A stretch of 64,000 nucleotides of DNA, from contig CAWESA010000010.1 in NCBI GenBank assembly GCA_963811605.1, positions 930,001 through 994,000 on the forward strand, read 5' to 3'. Positions within the stretch are counted from its first letter, which is position 1. The number at the start of each line of letters is the position of its first letter. Under the pieces are notes generated by a model. That model saw only the letters and a program-made list of their open reading frames with translations, was not told where the DNA came from and made no database searches. A program made the position numbers and the translations under genes. This document shows, one piece after another, positions 25,359 through 33,353 of this stretch. This stretch comes from CAVQLX01 sp963811605. Lineage in GTDB: Bacteria; Desulfobacterota; Binatia; DP-6.

Positions 25359-27077
25359 ATGTCGGCGGTCCTCGGAATCTCGGCCTACTACCACGATGCC
25401 GCGGCGGCAATCGTCGTCGACGGAACCATCGTCGCGGCCATGCAGCAGGAGCGGTTCTCGCGACGGAAGAACGACCCCGCGCTCCCGATCACGGCGGCGC
25501 TCGCGTGCCTCGAGGCGAGCGACCTCGACGCCCACGACCTGGATCGCGTCGTGTTCTACGAGGACCCTCAGGCGAAGCTCGAGCGCATCGCCGTCTCCTT
25601 GCTGCGCGCGTTCCCCCGGTCATGCAGACAATTTCCCCGGGCGCTGGGATCGCAGGTCGGCTCGAAACTCTGGGTGCTCCCCCAGCTGATCGATGCGCTC
25701 GACGTGCCGAGGGAGCGGGTCGCCAACGCCAGCCATCACCTCAGCCACGCCGCCAGCGCCTTCTTCCCGAGCCCGTTCGAGCGTGCCGCGGTGGTCACCG
25801 TCGACGGCGTGGGCGAGGACATCACGACCGGTGTGTGGCTCGGCGAGGGGACCGATCTCACGCCGATCGCGAGCATCGAGTATCCGCACTCGCTCGGTCT
25901 GTTCTATGCCGCGCTGACCGCCTATCTCGGGTTCGAGGTGAACGAAGGCGAATACAAGGTCATGGGGCTCGCCGCGTTCGGCACGCCGAGGTTCCGGGAC
26001 GAGTTCGCCAAGCTGATCGCGCTCCATCGCGACGGCAGCTTCGAGCTCGCCATGCCCTATTTCGCGTTCCACACCGACACCGAGATCGGCTTCGGACCGA
26101 AGTTGGAAGCGTTGCTGGGACCGCGGCGTCCTCCGGAGAAACCATGGGACCTGACGGGATCGACGGAGGACCGGCGCTATGCCGACGTCGCCGCGACGCT
26201 GCAGGCCGTCACCGAGGACGCGCTGCTCGCGGTGGCCGCGCACGCGAAGGCGCGCACCGGCGCCGACGCCCTCTGCCTCGCGGGCGGGGTCGCCCTCAAC
26301 TGCGTGGCCAATGCCCGGCTGCTGCGCGAAGCCGGCTTCGCGCGCATGTTCGTGCAGCCGGCGGCAGGCGACGCCGGTGGGGCGCTCGGCGCGGCGCTAC
26401 TGGGGGCGATCGAGCTCGACGGGAAGCGACCCGGCCCGATGAGGACCGCCGCCCTCGGACGAGCCGTCTCGAACGACGCGGTGCTCGATCTGGCGACGCG
26501 ACTCGGCGTCGACCACACCCGACCAGCCGACGTCTTCGGCCGGGCCGCCGAGCTGATCGCGGACGGCCACCTCGTCGGATTCGCCCGCGGCCGGTTCGAA
26601 TGGGGACCGCGCGCGCTCGGCCAGCGATCGATCCTGGCCTCGCCCCGGGACCGGGCGACGGGCGAACGACTCAACCGCGTCGTCAAGCGGCGGGAGCCAT
26701 TTCGCCCGTTCGCACCTGCCGTGCTGAGCGACCGCGCCGGGCGCTGGTTCGGCGACTGCGACAACGACATGGCCCCGTTCATGACGACCGTCGGCACGGT
26801 CCGGTCCGACCGTCGCTCGGACCTCTGCGCGGTCACGCACGTGGATGGAACCGCACGCGTCCAGACGGTGAGCGAGACGTCGGCACCCGACCTGTTCACG
26901 ATTCTCGAGCGCCTCGACGACCTCACGGGCCTCCCGGTCGTTCTCAACACCTCGCTCAACGGGAACGGCGAGCCCATCGTGGGATCGGAGACCGATGCCG
27001 TCACGTTCTTCATGTCGCACCCGGTGGACGCGATGGTCGTGGGCGACGTCGTACTGCAGAGGAGAGCTCGACGATGA
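25359..27077 (+). CDS. NodU/CmcH-family O-carbamoyltransferase
   Basis: This 572-aa enzyme should move a carbamoyl group from carbamoyl phosphate to a hydroxyl group. The N-terminal Kae1-like domain has GISAYYHDAAAAIV, ASHHLSHAASAFF (metal-binding His126/127/130), VVTVDGVGEDITTG and CLAGGVALNCVAN. The C-terminal YrdC-like domain has RFEWGPRALGQRSILA, REPFRPFAPAVL and LNTSLNGNGEPIV. Family members act on Nod factors, cephalosporins, aminoglycosides and sugars. Here the partners are a diiron protein, a tiny membrane protein and an SGNH hydrolase, suggesting a cell-envelope glycan or lipid. The stop overlaps the next start (ATGA). Confidence 0.93.
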   Translation: MSAVLGISAYYHDAAAAIVVDGTIVAAMQQERFSRRKNDPALPITAALACLEASDLDAHDLDRVVFYEDPQAKLERIAVSLLRAFPRSCRQFPRALGSQVGSKLWVLPQLIDALDVPRERVANASHHLSHAASAFFPSPFERAAVVTVDGVGEDITTGVWLGEGTDLTPIASIEYPHSLGLFYAALTAYLGFEVNEGEYKVMGLAAFGTPRFRDEFAKLIALHRDGSFELAMPYFAFHTDTEIGFGPKLEALLGPRRPPEKPWDLTGSTEDRRYADVAATLQAVTEDALLAVAAHAKARTGADALCLAGGVALNCVANARLLREAGFARMFVQPAAGDAGGALGAALLGAIELDGKRPGPMRTAALGRAVSNDAVLDLATRLGVDHTRPADVFGRAAELIADGHLVGFARGRFEWGPRALGQRSILASPRDRATGERLNRVVKRREPFRPFAPAVLSDRAGRWFGDCDNDMAPFMTTVGTVRSDRRSDLCAVTHVDGTARVQTVSETSAPDLFTILERLDDLTGLPVVLNTSLNGNGEPIVGSETDAVTFFMSHPVDAMVVGDVVLQRRARR

Positions 27078-27268
27078 GGTCCCGTTCGACCGCCCGCTCC
27101 ATGTGGCTTCGCCTGCAGACGATGGGGTCCCTGATCACCTACTTCGCCCGGGCCGACCGGCTCCCGTTGCTGGTCCCCGTGCTTCTCTCCGTGCTGGTGG
27201 CGGGGGCGCTGCTCCTGGTGACGGGAGGGCTCAGCTACGTCGCTCCCTTCGTGTACGCGATGTTCTGA
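27074..27268 (+). CDS. Small DUF5989-like membrane protein
   Basis: This 64-aa protein has one or two hydrophobic segments (residues about 30-60) and ends VAPFVYAMF. That ending resembles the APFIYTLF terminus I recall for the DUF5989 proteins found beside carbamoyltransferases. It begins in an ATGA overlap with the carbamoyltransferase stop, so translation is coupled. It probably anchors or organises the cassette enzymes at the membrane. The family name rests on memory of the C-terminal motif and on context. Confidence 0.7.
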   Translation: MRSRSTARSMWLRLQTMGSLITYFARADRLPLLVPVLLSVLVAGALLLVTGGLSYVAPFVYAMF

Positions 27269-27289
27269 GCTCGCGGTCGGCGGTGAAAC

Positions 27290-30200
27290 GTGACGGCGCG
27301 CAGGTCCGCCATCATCGGCGTGCTGCTGGGGATCGGCACCCTGGAGCTCCTCCTGCGCCTGACCGAGGACGGCCGCCCGTGGAAGCGTGCGTTCCGTGAG
27401 GACGGGGCGATCCTGATCCAGCGGCCCGCGACCGAGTACGACCCGCGCACGCGCTTTCGGTTCACCCCCGGGTGGACCGGTCGCTTCTACTTCTCCGGCG
27501 GCCGCGACTTCGTGCCGGTCCGTGCCAATTCGCTGGGCTTCGTCTCCCCCGAGTATCCCGAGGCGAAGCCCGTCGGGACGATGCGCGTGGCGCTGATCGG
27601 GGATTCGATGGTCGACGCGCTGCAAGTCGAGGCCGAGGCTCGATTCCGGGCGCTGGTGGAGCGTGCCCTTGCCGCCGCCGGGCCGGCCCAGGTGCTGAAC
27701 TTCGGCCTGCCCGGCACCGGACCCGTGACGTCCCTCACCACGTATCGTGATTTCGCGCGGCGCTTTCGACCCGACGCGGTCGTGCTCGGCATCTACACCG
27801 ACAACGACTTCACGGACGACGCCGGCGTCAGCTGGCGCGGGGCGGGCGGCACCCTGATCGACGAGCCGTTTGCGGATGCCCCGGGAGACCTGGGCAAGCT
27901 CCTCAAGGCCAACTCGTCTCTCGTGATGGCGGCCTGGGCGCTGGGAGCCGGCCGGCGAGCCCAGGAGCGGGGAGACGGGGGGGCGGGGGCGAGCGCGTCG
28001 GAGCTCCAGCAGAAGCCGTCGTACGAGCTCGCCGGCGTCCCCGCGCCGGCATTCGAGGAGACGATCGCCGTGTGGGAGGAGCTGCTCGCAGAGGCGTCGG
28101 CCGACGCGGTACCGGTGATCATCGTCCTCTTCCCCGACCACACGACGTACACCACGGAGCGTGGCTGGGACTACGCCCGCCCGGCGACGCGCCTGCTCCA
28201 CGCGCGCCTCGCCAAGCATTTCGCGCGGCCAGGCGTCGCGGTGATCACCGGCAGCGAGCTCCTCCGGGGATACACCGACCAGCATGGAGCCGCGCCCTTC
28301 GCGAGCTGGAAGAACTACCTGTCCCGAGAAGCCCACCAGACGCTCGCGACGCTCATCGTGGAGCGGCTCCGGTCGGACCGTCCGAGCACCGGACGCCGGA
28401 GCCCTGACACCGCGACGATCACGGCGGGGCTCGGCACCGTGGCCGACGGCCCGCGCGACATCGCACGCTTGCCCCATGCTCCGGGGTCGTGTCTGAAGTA
28501 TGACCGGATGCCGATCCTGGCGCTTGCCGACGCGCAGCTCGCCCACGGCGACGCGCCCCTTCTCGATCATGCCTCCTTCGCGATGGAGGCGAACGAGCGC
28601 ATCGGACTGATCGGGCGCAATGGCACCGGCAAATCGTCGTTGCTCGGTGTCATCGTCGGCACCACGGCGCTGGACGATGGCGATCTCTGGTGTCGCGACG
28701 GGCTGCGGCTGGCGCTCGTGGAGCAGGAGCCCACGTTGCCGCACGCGCCGACGGTGCGGCAGAGCCTGCTCCTGCGCGGTCACATCCCCGCCCTGCAGGA
28801 CGAGCGCGAGCGCTGGCGGGCCGAGGCCCGCCTCGGCGAGTTCCTGCACCGCTTCGGCCTGGACGAGACCCTCTCGCCGGACTCCGCCTCGGGCGGACAG
28901 CTGAAGCGTGCCGCCCTCGCCCTGGCCTTCGCGCTCGAGCCGGATCTGCTGCTGCTAGACGAGCCAACCAACCACCTCGACATCGACGGCATCACGCAGC
29001 TCGAGAACGCGCTCCTGAAGCATCCGGCGGCGGTGGTGGTGACGCACGATCGCGCCTTTCTCGACCGCGTCGCGACTCGCATCCTCGAGCTGGACCGGGG
29101 TCGCATCCGCTCCTACCCGGGAAACTTCTCGGCCTACGCGCACACGAAGGAGGGCGAGCTCGCCGCCGAGGCGGTGGCGCAGCGGCGCGTCGAGCGGTTT
29201 CGCGCCCAGGAGGAGGCATGGATCCGCCAGGGCATCGAGGCGCGGCGCACGCGCAACGAGGGCCGCGTCAAACGGCTCGAGCGCCTGCGCGCGGAGCGGC
29301 TCGCACGCCGCGAGCGCCTGGGCACCGTGAAGCTCAGCGTCGGCGCCGGGCCGCGCTCCGGCAAGCTCGTGGCCGAGCTCGTCAGGGTGAGCAAGAGCTA
29401 TGACGGACGGCCGATCGTGCGGACCCTCGACCTGCTCATCGAGCGGGGCGATCGCATCGGTCTGATCGGCCCCAACGGCTCGGGCAAGACCACGCTCATC
29501 AAGCTCATCCTCGGCACGCTCGAGGCCGATGCCGGCCGTGTGCGGCTCGGAGCCAACGTGCGACCCGCGTACTTCGACCAGCTGCGCGAGGCGCTCGACC
29601 CCGAGAGGACCCTCGCCGAGACCATCGCCGGGGGCTCGGACTGGGTCGAGCTGAACGGTGGCAGGAAGCACGTCATGAGCTACCTCGGTGACTTCCTGTT
29701 TCCGCCCAGCCGGGCGCAGTCGCCGGTGCGCATCCTGTCGGGTGGCGAGCGCAACCGCCTGCTCCTCGCGCGGCTCTTCGCGCGACCGGCGAACGTCCTC
29801 GTGCTGGACGAGCCGACCAACGACCTCGACATCGAGTCCCTGGAGCTGCTGGAGGTGGCGCTCCAGGACTACGCCGGCACCCTCATCCTCGTGAGTCACG
29901 ACCGCGCATTCCTCGACAACGTGGTCACCCAGACCATCGTGGCGGAGGGGGACGGCGTGTGGCGCGAGTACGCCGGGGGCTACAGCGACTGGCTACGCCA
30001 GCGCCCCGCGCGCGCCGACGAGGCCCGCCCCGCGCCGAAGCCGGCTGCGCCCAGGCGTGAGCGCAGCCGGGTCAAGCTCAGCTTCAAGGAGGCGCGCGAG
30101 CTCGCAGGACTCCCGGGCGAGATCGAGGCCCTCGAAGCCGAGCAGGACGCGCTCACCGTCCGGATGAGTGGGCCGGACTACTACCGCCAGGCGCCGGACG

Positions 30201-30307
30201 TGCTGCGGGTGGATCAGCTCCGCAGCACCGAGATCGAAGCGCAGCTCATGCAGAAGCTGGAGCGGTGGGAGGCGCTCGAGGCCAAGGCGAAGGCCGCCAC
30301 GTGCTGA
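27290..30307 (+). CDS. Continuous ORF: SGNH/GDSL hydrolase (1-360) joined in frame to an ABC-F ATPase (407-1005)
   Basis: This single 1005-codon frame contains two proteins normally separate. Residues 1-25 form a signal anchor. Residues 98-360 are an SGNH hydrolase (ALIGDSMVDA with Ser106, NFGLPGTGP, IYTDNDF, SREAHQTLA with His349). Residues 361-406 look like untranslated spacer (Pro/Gly/Arg-rich). From Met407 comes a full Uup-type ABC-F protein: Walker A GRNGTGKSS (about 442), LLLLDEPTNHLDID, a linker, GPNGSGKTT (about 727), VLVLDEPTNDLDIE and a C-terminal basic coiled coil. ABC-F proteins are cytoplasmic, whereas this SGNH domain appears exported. The join may therefore be a lost stop or one-base error rather than a working fusion. 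Confidence 0.8.
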   Translation: MTARRSAIIGVLLGIGTLELLLRLTEDGRPWKRAFREDGAILIQRPATEYDPRTRFRFTPGWTGRFYFSGGRDFVPVRANSLGFVSPEYPEAKPVGTMRVALIGDSMVDALQVEAEARFRALVERALAAAGPAQVLNFGLPGTGPVTSLTTYRDFARRFRPDAVVLGIYTDNDFTDDAGVSWRGAGGTLIDEPFADAPGDLGKLLKANSSLVMAAWALGAGRRAQERGDGGAGASASELQQKPSYELAGVPAPAFEETIAVWEELLAEASADAVPVIIVLFPDHTTYTTERGWDYARPATRLLHARLAKHFARPGVAVITGSELLRGYTDQHGAAPFASWKNYLSREAHQTLATLIVERLRSDRPSTGRRSPDTATITAGLGTVADGPRDIARLPHAPGSCLKYDRMPILALADAQLAHGDAPLLDHASFAMEANERIGLIGRNGTGKSSLLGVIVGTTALDDGDLWCRDGLRLALVEQEPTLPHAPTVRQSLLLRGHIPALQDERERWRAEARLGEFLHRFGLDETLSPDSASGGQLKRAALALAFALEPDLLLLDEPTNHLDIDGITQLENALLKHPAAVVVTHDRAFLDRVATRILELDRGRIRSYPGNFSAYAHTKEGELAAEAVAQRRVERFRAQEEAWIRQGIEARRTRNEGRVKRLERLRAERLARRERLGTVKLSVGAGPRSGKLVAELVRVSKSYDGRPIVRTLDLLIERGDRIGLIGPNGSGKTTLIKLILGTLEADAGRVRLGANVRPAYFDQLREALDPERTLAETIAGGSDWVELNGGRKHVMSYLGDFLFPPSRAQSPVRILSGGERNRLLLARLFARPANVLVLDEPTNDLDIESLELLEVALQDYAGTLILVSHDRAFLDNVVTQTIVAEGDGVWREYAGGYSDWLRQRPARADEARPAPKPAAPRRERSRVKLSFKEARELAGLPGEIEALEAEQDALTVRMSGPDYYRQAPDVLRVDQLRSTEIEAQLMQKLERWEALEAKAKAATC
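28381..28507 (+). other. Junction between SGNH and ABC-F modules; likely ABC-F start at 28508
   Basis: The codons between the last SGNH helix and Met407 have no domain character. ATG at 28508 begins MPILALADAQLAHG, the normal ABC-F N-terminus. In the frame that a single missing base would restore, a TGA occurs at about 28405; in the other frame a TGA occurs at about 28498. No clear Shine-Dalgarno sequence precedes 28508. Confidence 0.55.
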
Positions 30308-30361
30308 TGTGGCACGCGGTGCTTGCCGGGCGCGCGCGGCGGGCGGTAGGGTCGCGGCCCC

Positions 30362-31888
30362 ATGCGTCACCTGCTCGTCGCCGTCACCGCCGCGCTGCTC
30401 GTCCTGCCCGCCGTCGCGCGGGCGCAGTCCGGCGACACGTACCTGTGCTACCAGGCGCACGGCAGTCGCGGGGCGGCGCGCTTCCGGGGGCGCGCCGCGA
30501 TGGCGGTCGCCGACCGCTTCGGCGCGCGCGCGGCCGACCTCGTGAAGCCGCGACAGGTGTGCACCCCGGCGGGGATCGACGGCGGCGGCATCGGCGACGC
30601 GACCACGCACCTGGCGGCCTACCAGATGAAGAACGTCCTGCCGCTCCCCGCCCCGCAGACGGGCTTGCGGCTCGCGATGGCGATCGGAACGCTCACCGTC
30701 GATCTGGCCAAGCCCGCGCTCGCCACCGCGCCCGCGGCCACCGATCCCGCGGTCGACCCGCCAGCCCCGGACCCGGCCGCCCATGACGTCAACCACTACC
30801 AGTGCTGGGATGCGCGCCAGACGAAGGACACGGCGTCCCTGCCGAAGGATCTCGCGGTCACCGTCGCCGACGCCTACGGCGCGCCCCGGACCTACACGGT
30901 GAAGAGGCTGCGCCGCGTCTGCACGCCGGCGCAGGCCGACGGCGCCGACGTCGAGCGCGCGGCGGCCAGCCTGGCGTGCTTCCGGGTGCGGCGCGCCCGC
31001 AACCAGCCGAAGCCCCTTCGTGCCCGAGGGCTACGGGTCCACGACGACGTCGCCGCGCAGACCCTGGACCTCACGCGCGAGGACACGCTCTGCCTTCCGG
31101 CGGTGCTCGACGACGGACGCTGCAACGGCCACGCCGTCCTCTGCGACCGGCGCTACGACCAGGTCGCGTACGCCACCACGCACAACGCCATGTCGAACTT
31201 CGACGAAGGCTGGATCGGAGCGAACCAGCAGCACGGTATCACGCGCCAGCTCGAGGACGGCATCCGCGGCCTGATGCTCGACACCCACTACGACCTCGGG
31301 GTCGTCAACCTCTGCCACGCGTACTGCCAGCTCGGGAAGGAGCCGCTCGCGAGCGGGCTCCTCAAGATCCGGCGTTATCTCGATCTCCACCCGCAAGAGG
31401 TGGTGAGCATCATCTTCGAGGCCTACGTCTCCGAAGCCGACACCGCTGCCGCATTCGCCGAGGCGGGCCTGTTGCCGACGCTCCACGCCCAGCCGGTCGC
31501 CGCCCCGTGGCCGACGCTCCGCCAGCTGATCGACGCGGAGACGCGTCTCGTCGTCTTCACCGACGAGCGGGGCGTGCTTCCATGGCATCACTACGTCTGG
31601 GACTACGCCTCGGAGACACCCTACTCGTTCGAGAGCCCCGCGGAGCTCTCCTGCGCCCCGAACCGTGGCGACCCGAGCCAGCCGCTCTTCATCCTGAACC
31701 ACTTCCTCACCCAGGTCCTGGGCAGTCCCCAGCTCGCCGACCAGGTCAACCACGATCCACTGTTCATCGAACGCGCGCTCGCATGCCAGGCGGTGCGCAA
31801 TCGGCTGCCGAACTTCGTCACCGTCGATTTCTACGACATCGGTGACGTGTTCGCGGTCACGGCGGCCCTCAACGGCCTGGCACCGTAG
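30362..31888 (+). CDS. Secreted PI-PLC-like phosphodiesterase with two N-terminal Cys repeats
   Basis: This 508-aa exported protein has a signal peptide (ending near VARAQS). Two tandem modules of about 100 aa (about 25-120 and 145-245) follow. Each shows YxC[YW], an acidic-aromatic AVADRFG or TVADAYG step, VCTPA, LAxYxM/LACFRV and TVDL/TLDL. Residues about 265-508 resemble the PI-PLC X catalytic domain: ATTHNAMSN with a likely catalytic His274, DGIRGLMLDTHYD with His309, LCHAYC, and FVTVDFYDIGD at the end. It is probably a secreted phosphodiesterase on an inositol or other phospholipid. The N-terminal repeats are not recognised by name. Confidence 0.75.
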   Translation: MRHLLVAVTAALLVLPAVARAQSGDTYLCYQAHGSRGAARFRGRAAMAVADRFGARAADLVKPRQVCTPAGIDGGGIGDATTHLAAYQMKNVLPLPAPQTGLRLAMAIGTLTVDLAKPALATAPAATDPAVDPPAPDPAAHDVNHYQCWDARQTKDTASLPKDLAVTVADAYGAPRTYTVKRLRRVCTPAQADGADVERAAASLACFRVRRARNQPKPLRARGLRVHDDVAAQTLDLTREDTLCLPAVLDDGRCNGHAVLCDRRYDQVAYATTHNAMSNFDEGWIGANQQHGITRQLEDGIRGLMLDTHYDLGVVNLCHAYCQLGKEPLASGLLKIRRYLDLHPQEVVSIIFEAYVSEADTAAAFAEAGLLPTLHAQPVAAPWPTLRQLIDAETRLVVFTDERGVLPWHHYVWDYASETPYSFESPAELSCAPNRGDPSQPLFILNHFLTQVLGSPQLADQVNHDPLFIERALACQAVRNRLPNFVTVDFYDIGDVFAVTAALNGLAP

Positions 31889-31938
31889 CCTCGCTGCGAC
31901 CAACCCGTCGAATCTCGTCGCCGGGAGCAGAAAGCGCG

Positions 31939-31970
31939 TTGACAGGTTTGCGGGTACGGACACAGTCCGT
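31939..31970 (+). promoter_or_regulatory. Promoter with overlapping palindromic operator upstream of the aldo/keto reductase
   Basis: A consensus -35 box TTGACA (31939-31944) is followed by a perfect 6-3-6 inverted repeat ACGGACACAGTCCGT (31956-31970), which covers the expected -10 region. It lies 10 bp before the ATG at 31981. A repressor could bind here. No regulator gene is adjacent. Confidence 0.4.
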
Positions 31971-31980
31971 GTGAAGCATC

Positions 31981-33036
31981 ATGCATCCGACGCGGCGCGA
32001 GCTGCTCCACACGACGGCGTTGCTCGGCGTGGCCGGCGCCGTGATGACCGCGCCGGCCGGCGGCGGCGAACACCCCGCTGAACCCGGCCAGGCGGCAACG
32101 CAGACGCTTGCCGCCCCACCCACCGTCAGGCAGGGCGACATGCTCTATCGAACACTGGGCCGGACCGGCGAGCAGGTGTCGCTCGTCGGCCTCGGCGGCC
32201 ACCACATCGGCCGTCCGCCCGACGAGAGCGACGGCATTCGCATCATCCGGCACGCGATCGATCGCGGCATCACCTTCATGGACAACTGCTGGGACTACCA
32301 CGACGGGGGCAGCGAGACGCGCATGGGCAACGCGCTTCGCGACGGCTACCGCGCGAAGGTCTTCCTGATGACCAAGATCGATGGCCGCACGCGCGAGACG
32401 GCGGCGCGGCAGATCGACGAGTCGCTGCGCCGCCTCCAGACCGATCGGATCGATCTGATGCAGCACCACGAGATCATCCGCCTCGAGGACCCCGACCGCG
32501 TCTTCGCCCAGGGCGGTGCGCAGGAAGCGATGCTCGAGGCGCGCAAGGCCGGGAAGATCCGCTACATCGGCTTCACCGGCCACAAGGATCCGCTCGTGCA
32601 CCTGCGGATGCTCGCGACCGCACGGCAGAACGGATTCCAGTTCGACGCCGTGCAGATGCCGCTCAACGTGATGGACGGACACTTCCGGAGCTTCGAGCAG
32701 CAGGTGCTGCCCGTGCTGGTGCGCGAGCGGATCGGTGTGCTCGGGATGAAGTCCATGGGTGACGGCATCATCCTCGAGAGCGGTGTGGTGTCGCCGATCG
32801 AGTGCCTGCACTACGCGATGTCGCTTCCGACCTCGGTGGTGATCACCGGCATGGAGCGCATCGATCGAGTCGACCAGGCCCTGCAAGCGGTTCGGACGTT
32901 CCAGCCGCTCTCACCGCATCGGCTCGCCGATCTGCGCGCGCGCACGGCGAGCGCCGCTGCTGGCGGGCACTACGAGCTCTTCAAGACCTCCGCCCGGTTC
33001 GACGGGACTGCGCAACATCCGGAGTGGCTGGGCTGA
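31981..33036 (+). CDS. Tat-exported aldo/keto reductase
   Basis: This 351-aa protein opens with MHPTRRELLHTTALLG, a twin-arginine signal, and then an Ala/Pro-rich linker. The AKR barrel starts at LYRTLGRTGEQVSLVGLGG. The catalytic tetrad is present: FMDNCWDYHDG (Asp and Tyr), LMTKIDG (Lys) and LMQHHEI (His). A conserved NADP/quinone-binding segment lies around YIGFTGHKD and LGMKSMGDG. Tat-exported AKRs occur in several bacteria with unknown substrates. Adding a cofactor before export is the usual reason for the Tat route. It is followed by a degraded chrA. Confidence 0.88.
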   Translation: MHPTRRELLHTTALLGVAGAVMTAPAGGGEHPAEPGQAATQTLAAPPTVRQGDMLYRTLGRTGEQVSLVGLGGHHIGRPPDESDGIRIIRHAIDRGITFMDNCWDYHDGGSETRMGNALRDGYRAKVFLMTKIDGRTRETAARQIDESLRRLQTDRIDLMQHHEIIRLEDPDRVFAQGGAQEAMLEARKAGKIRYIGFTGHKDPLVHLRMLATARQNGFQFDAVQMPLNVMDGHFRSFEQQVLPVLVRERIGVLGMKSMGDGIILESGVVSPIECLHYAMSLPTSVVITGMERIDRVDQALQAVRTFQPLSPHRLADLRARTASAAAGGHYELFKTSARFDGTAQHPEWLG

Positions 33037-33078
33037 CGCGGCTGGCGGAGCCTGGGTACGACCGCCACGCAGAGGACC

Positions 33079-33339
33079 GTGCCGTTCTCGGCAGCGCTTC
33101 GCTTCTGGGTGAAGCTGGGCTTCATCTCCTTCGGGGGACCCGCCGGGCAGATCGCCCTCATACATCGCGAGCTGGATACGTCGAGGCGATCCGCGGCAAC
33201 GTGCACCTCACGGCCGCCCTGTCCGGCGTCACCGCCGCCGTCGTCGGTGTGGTCTTGAACCCTGGCGCTCGTGTTCGGCGCCGCGGTGCTCTGGCCGCAC
33301 GGCGTCTCGAGCGGGACGAACTGGCTGCCCGGCGAGTGA
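33079..33339 (+). pseudogene. chrA: Chromate transporter ChrA remnant (deleted and frameshifted)
   Basis: From GTG 33079 the translation reads FWVKLGFISFGGPAGQIALIHREL, the start of ChrA. Within about 10 codons it breaks. In another frame the DNA resumes with YVEAIRGNVHLTAALSGVTA, which belongs to the middle or C-terminal half of ChrA, so roughly 200 or more codons are missing. A second shift near 33259 gives LALVFGAAVLWPHG and a stop at 33337. The remnant lies between an intact AKR gene and a convergent secreted-protein gene. It is a dead gene rather than a short protein. Confidence 0.8.
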
Positions 33340-33353
33340 CGCAGCGATCCCCG

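Noticed and set aside
33037..33353. A possible small protein gene downstream of the AKR gene
   Set aside because: The translation resembles broken ChrA in more than one frame, so it is treated as a pseudogene.
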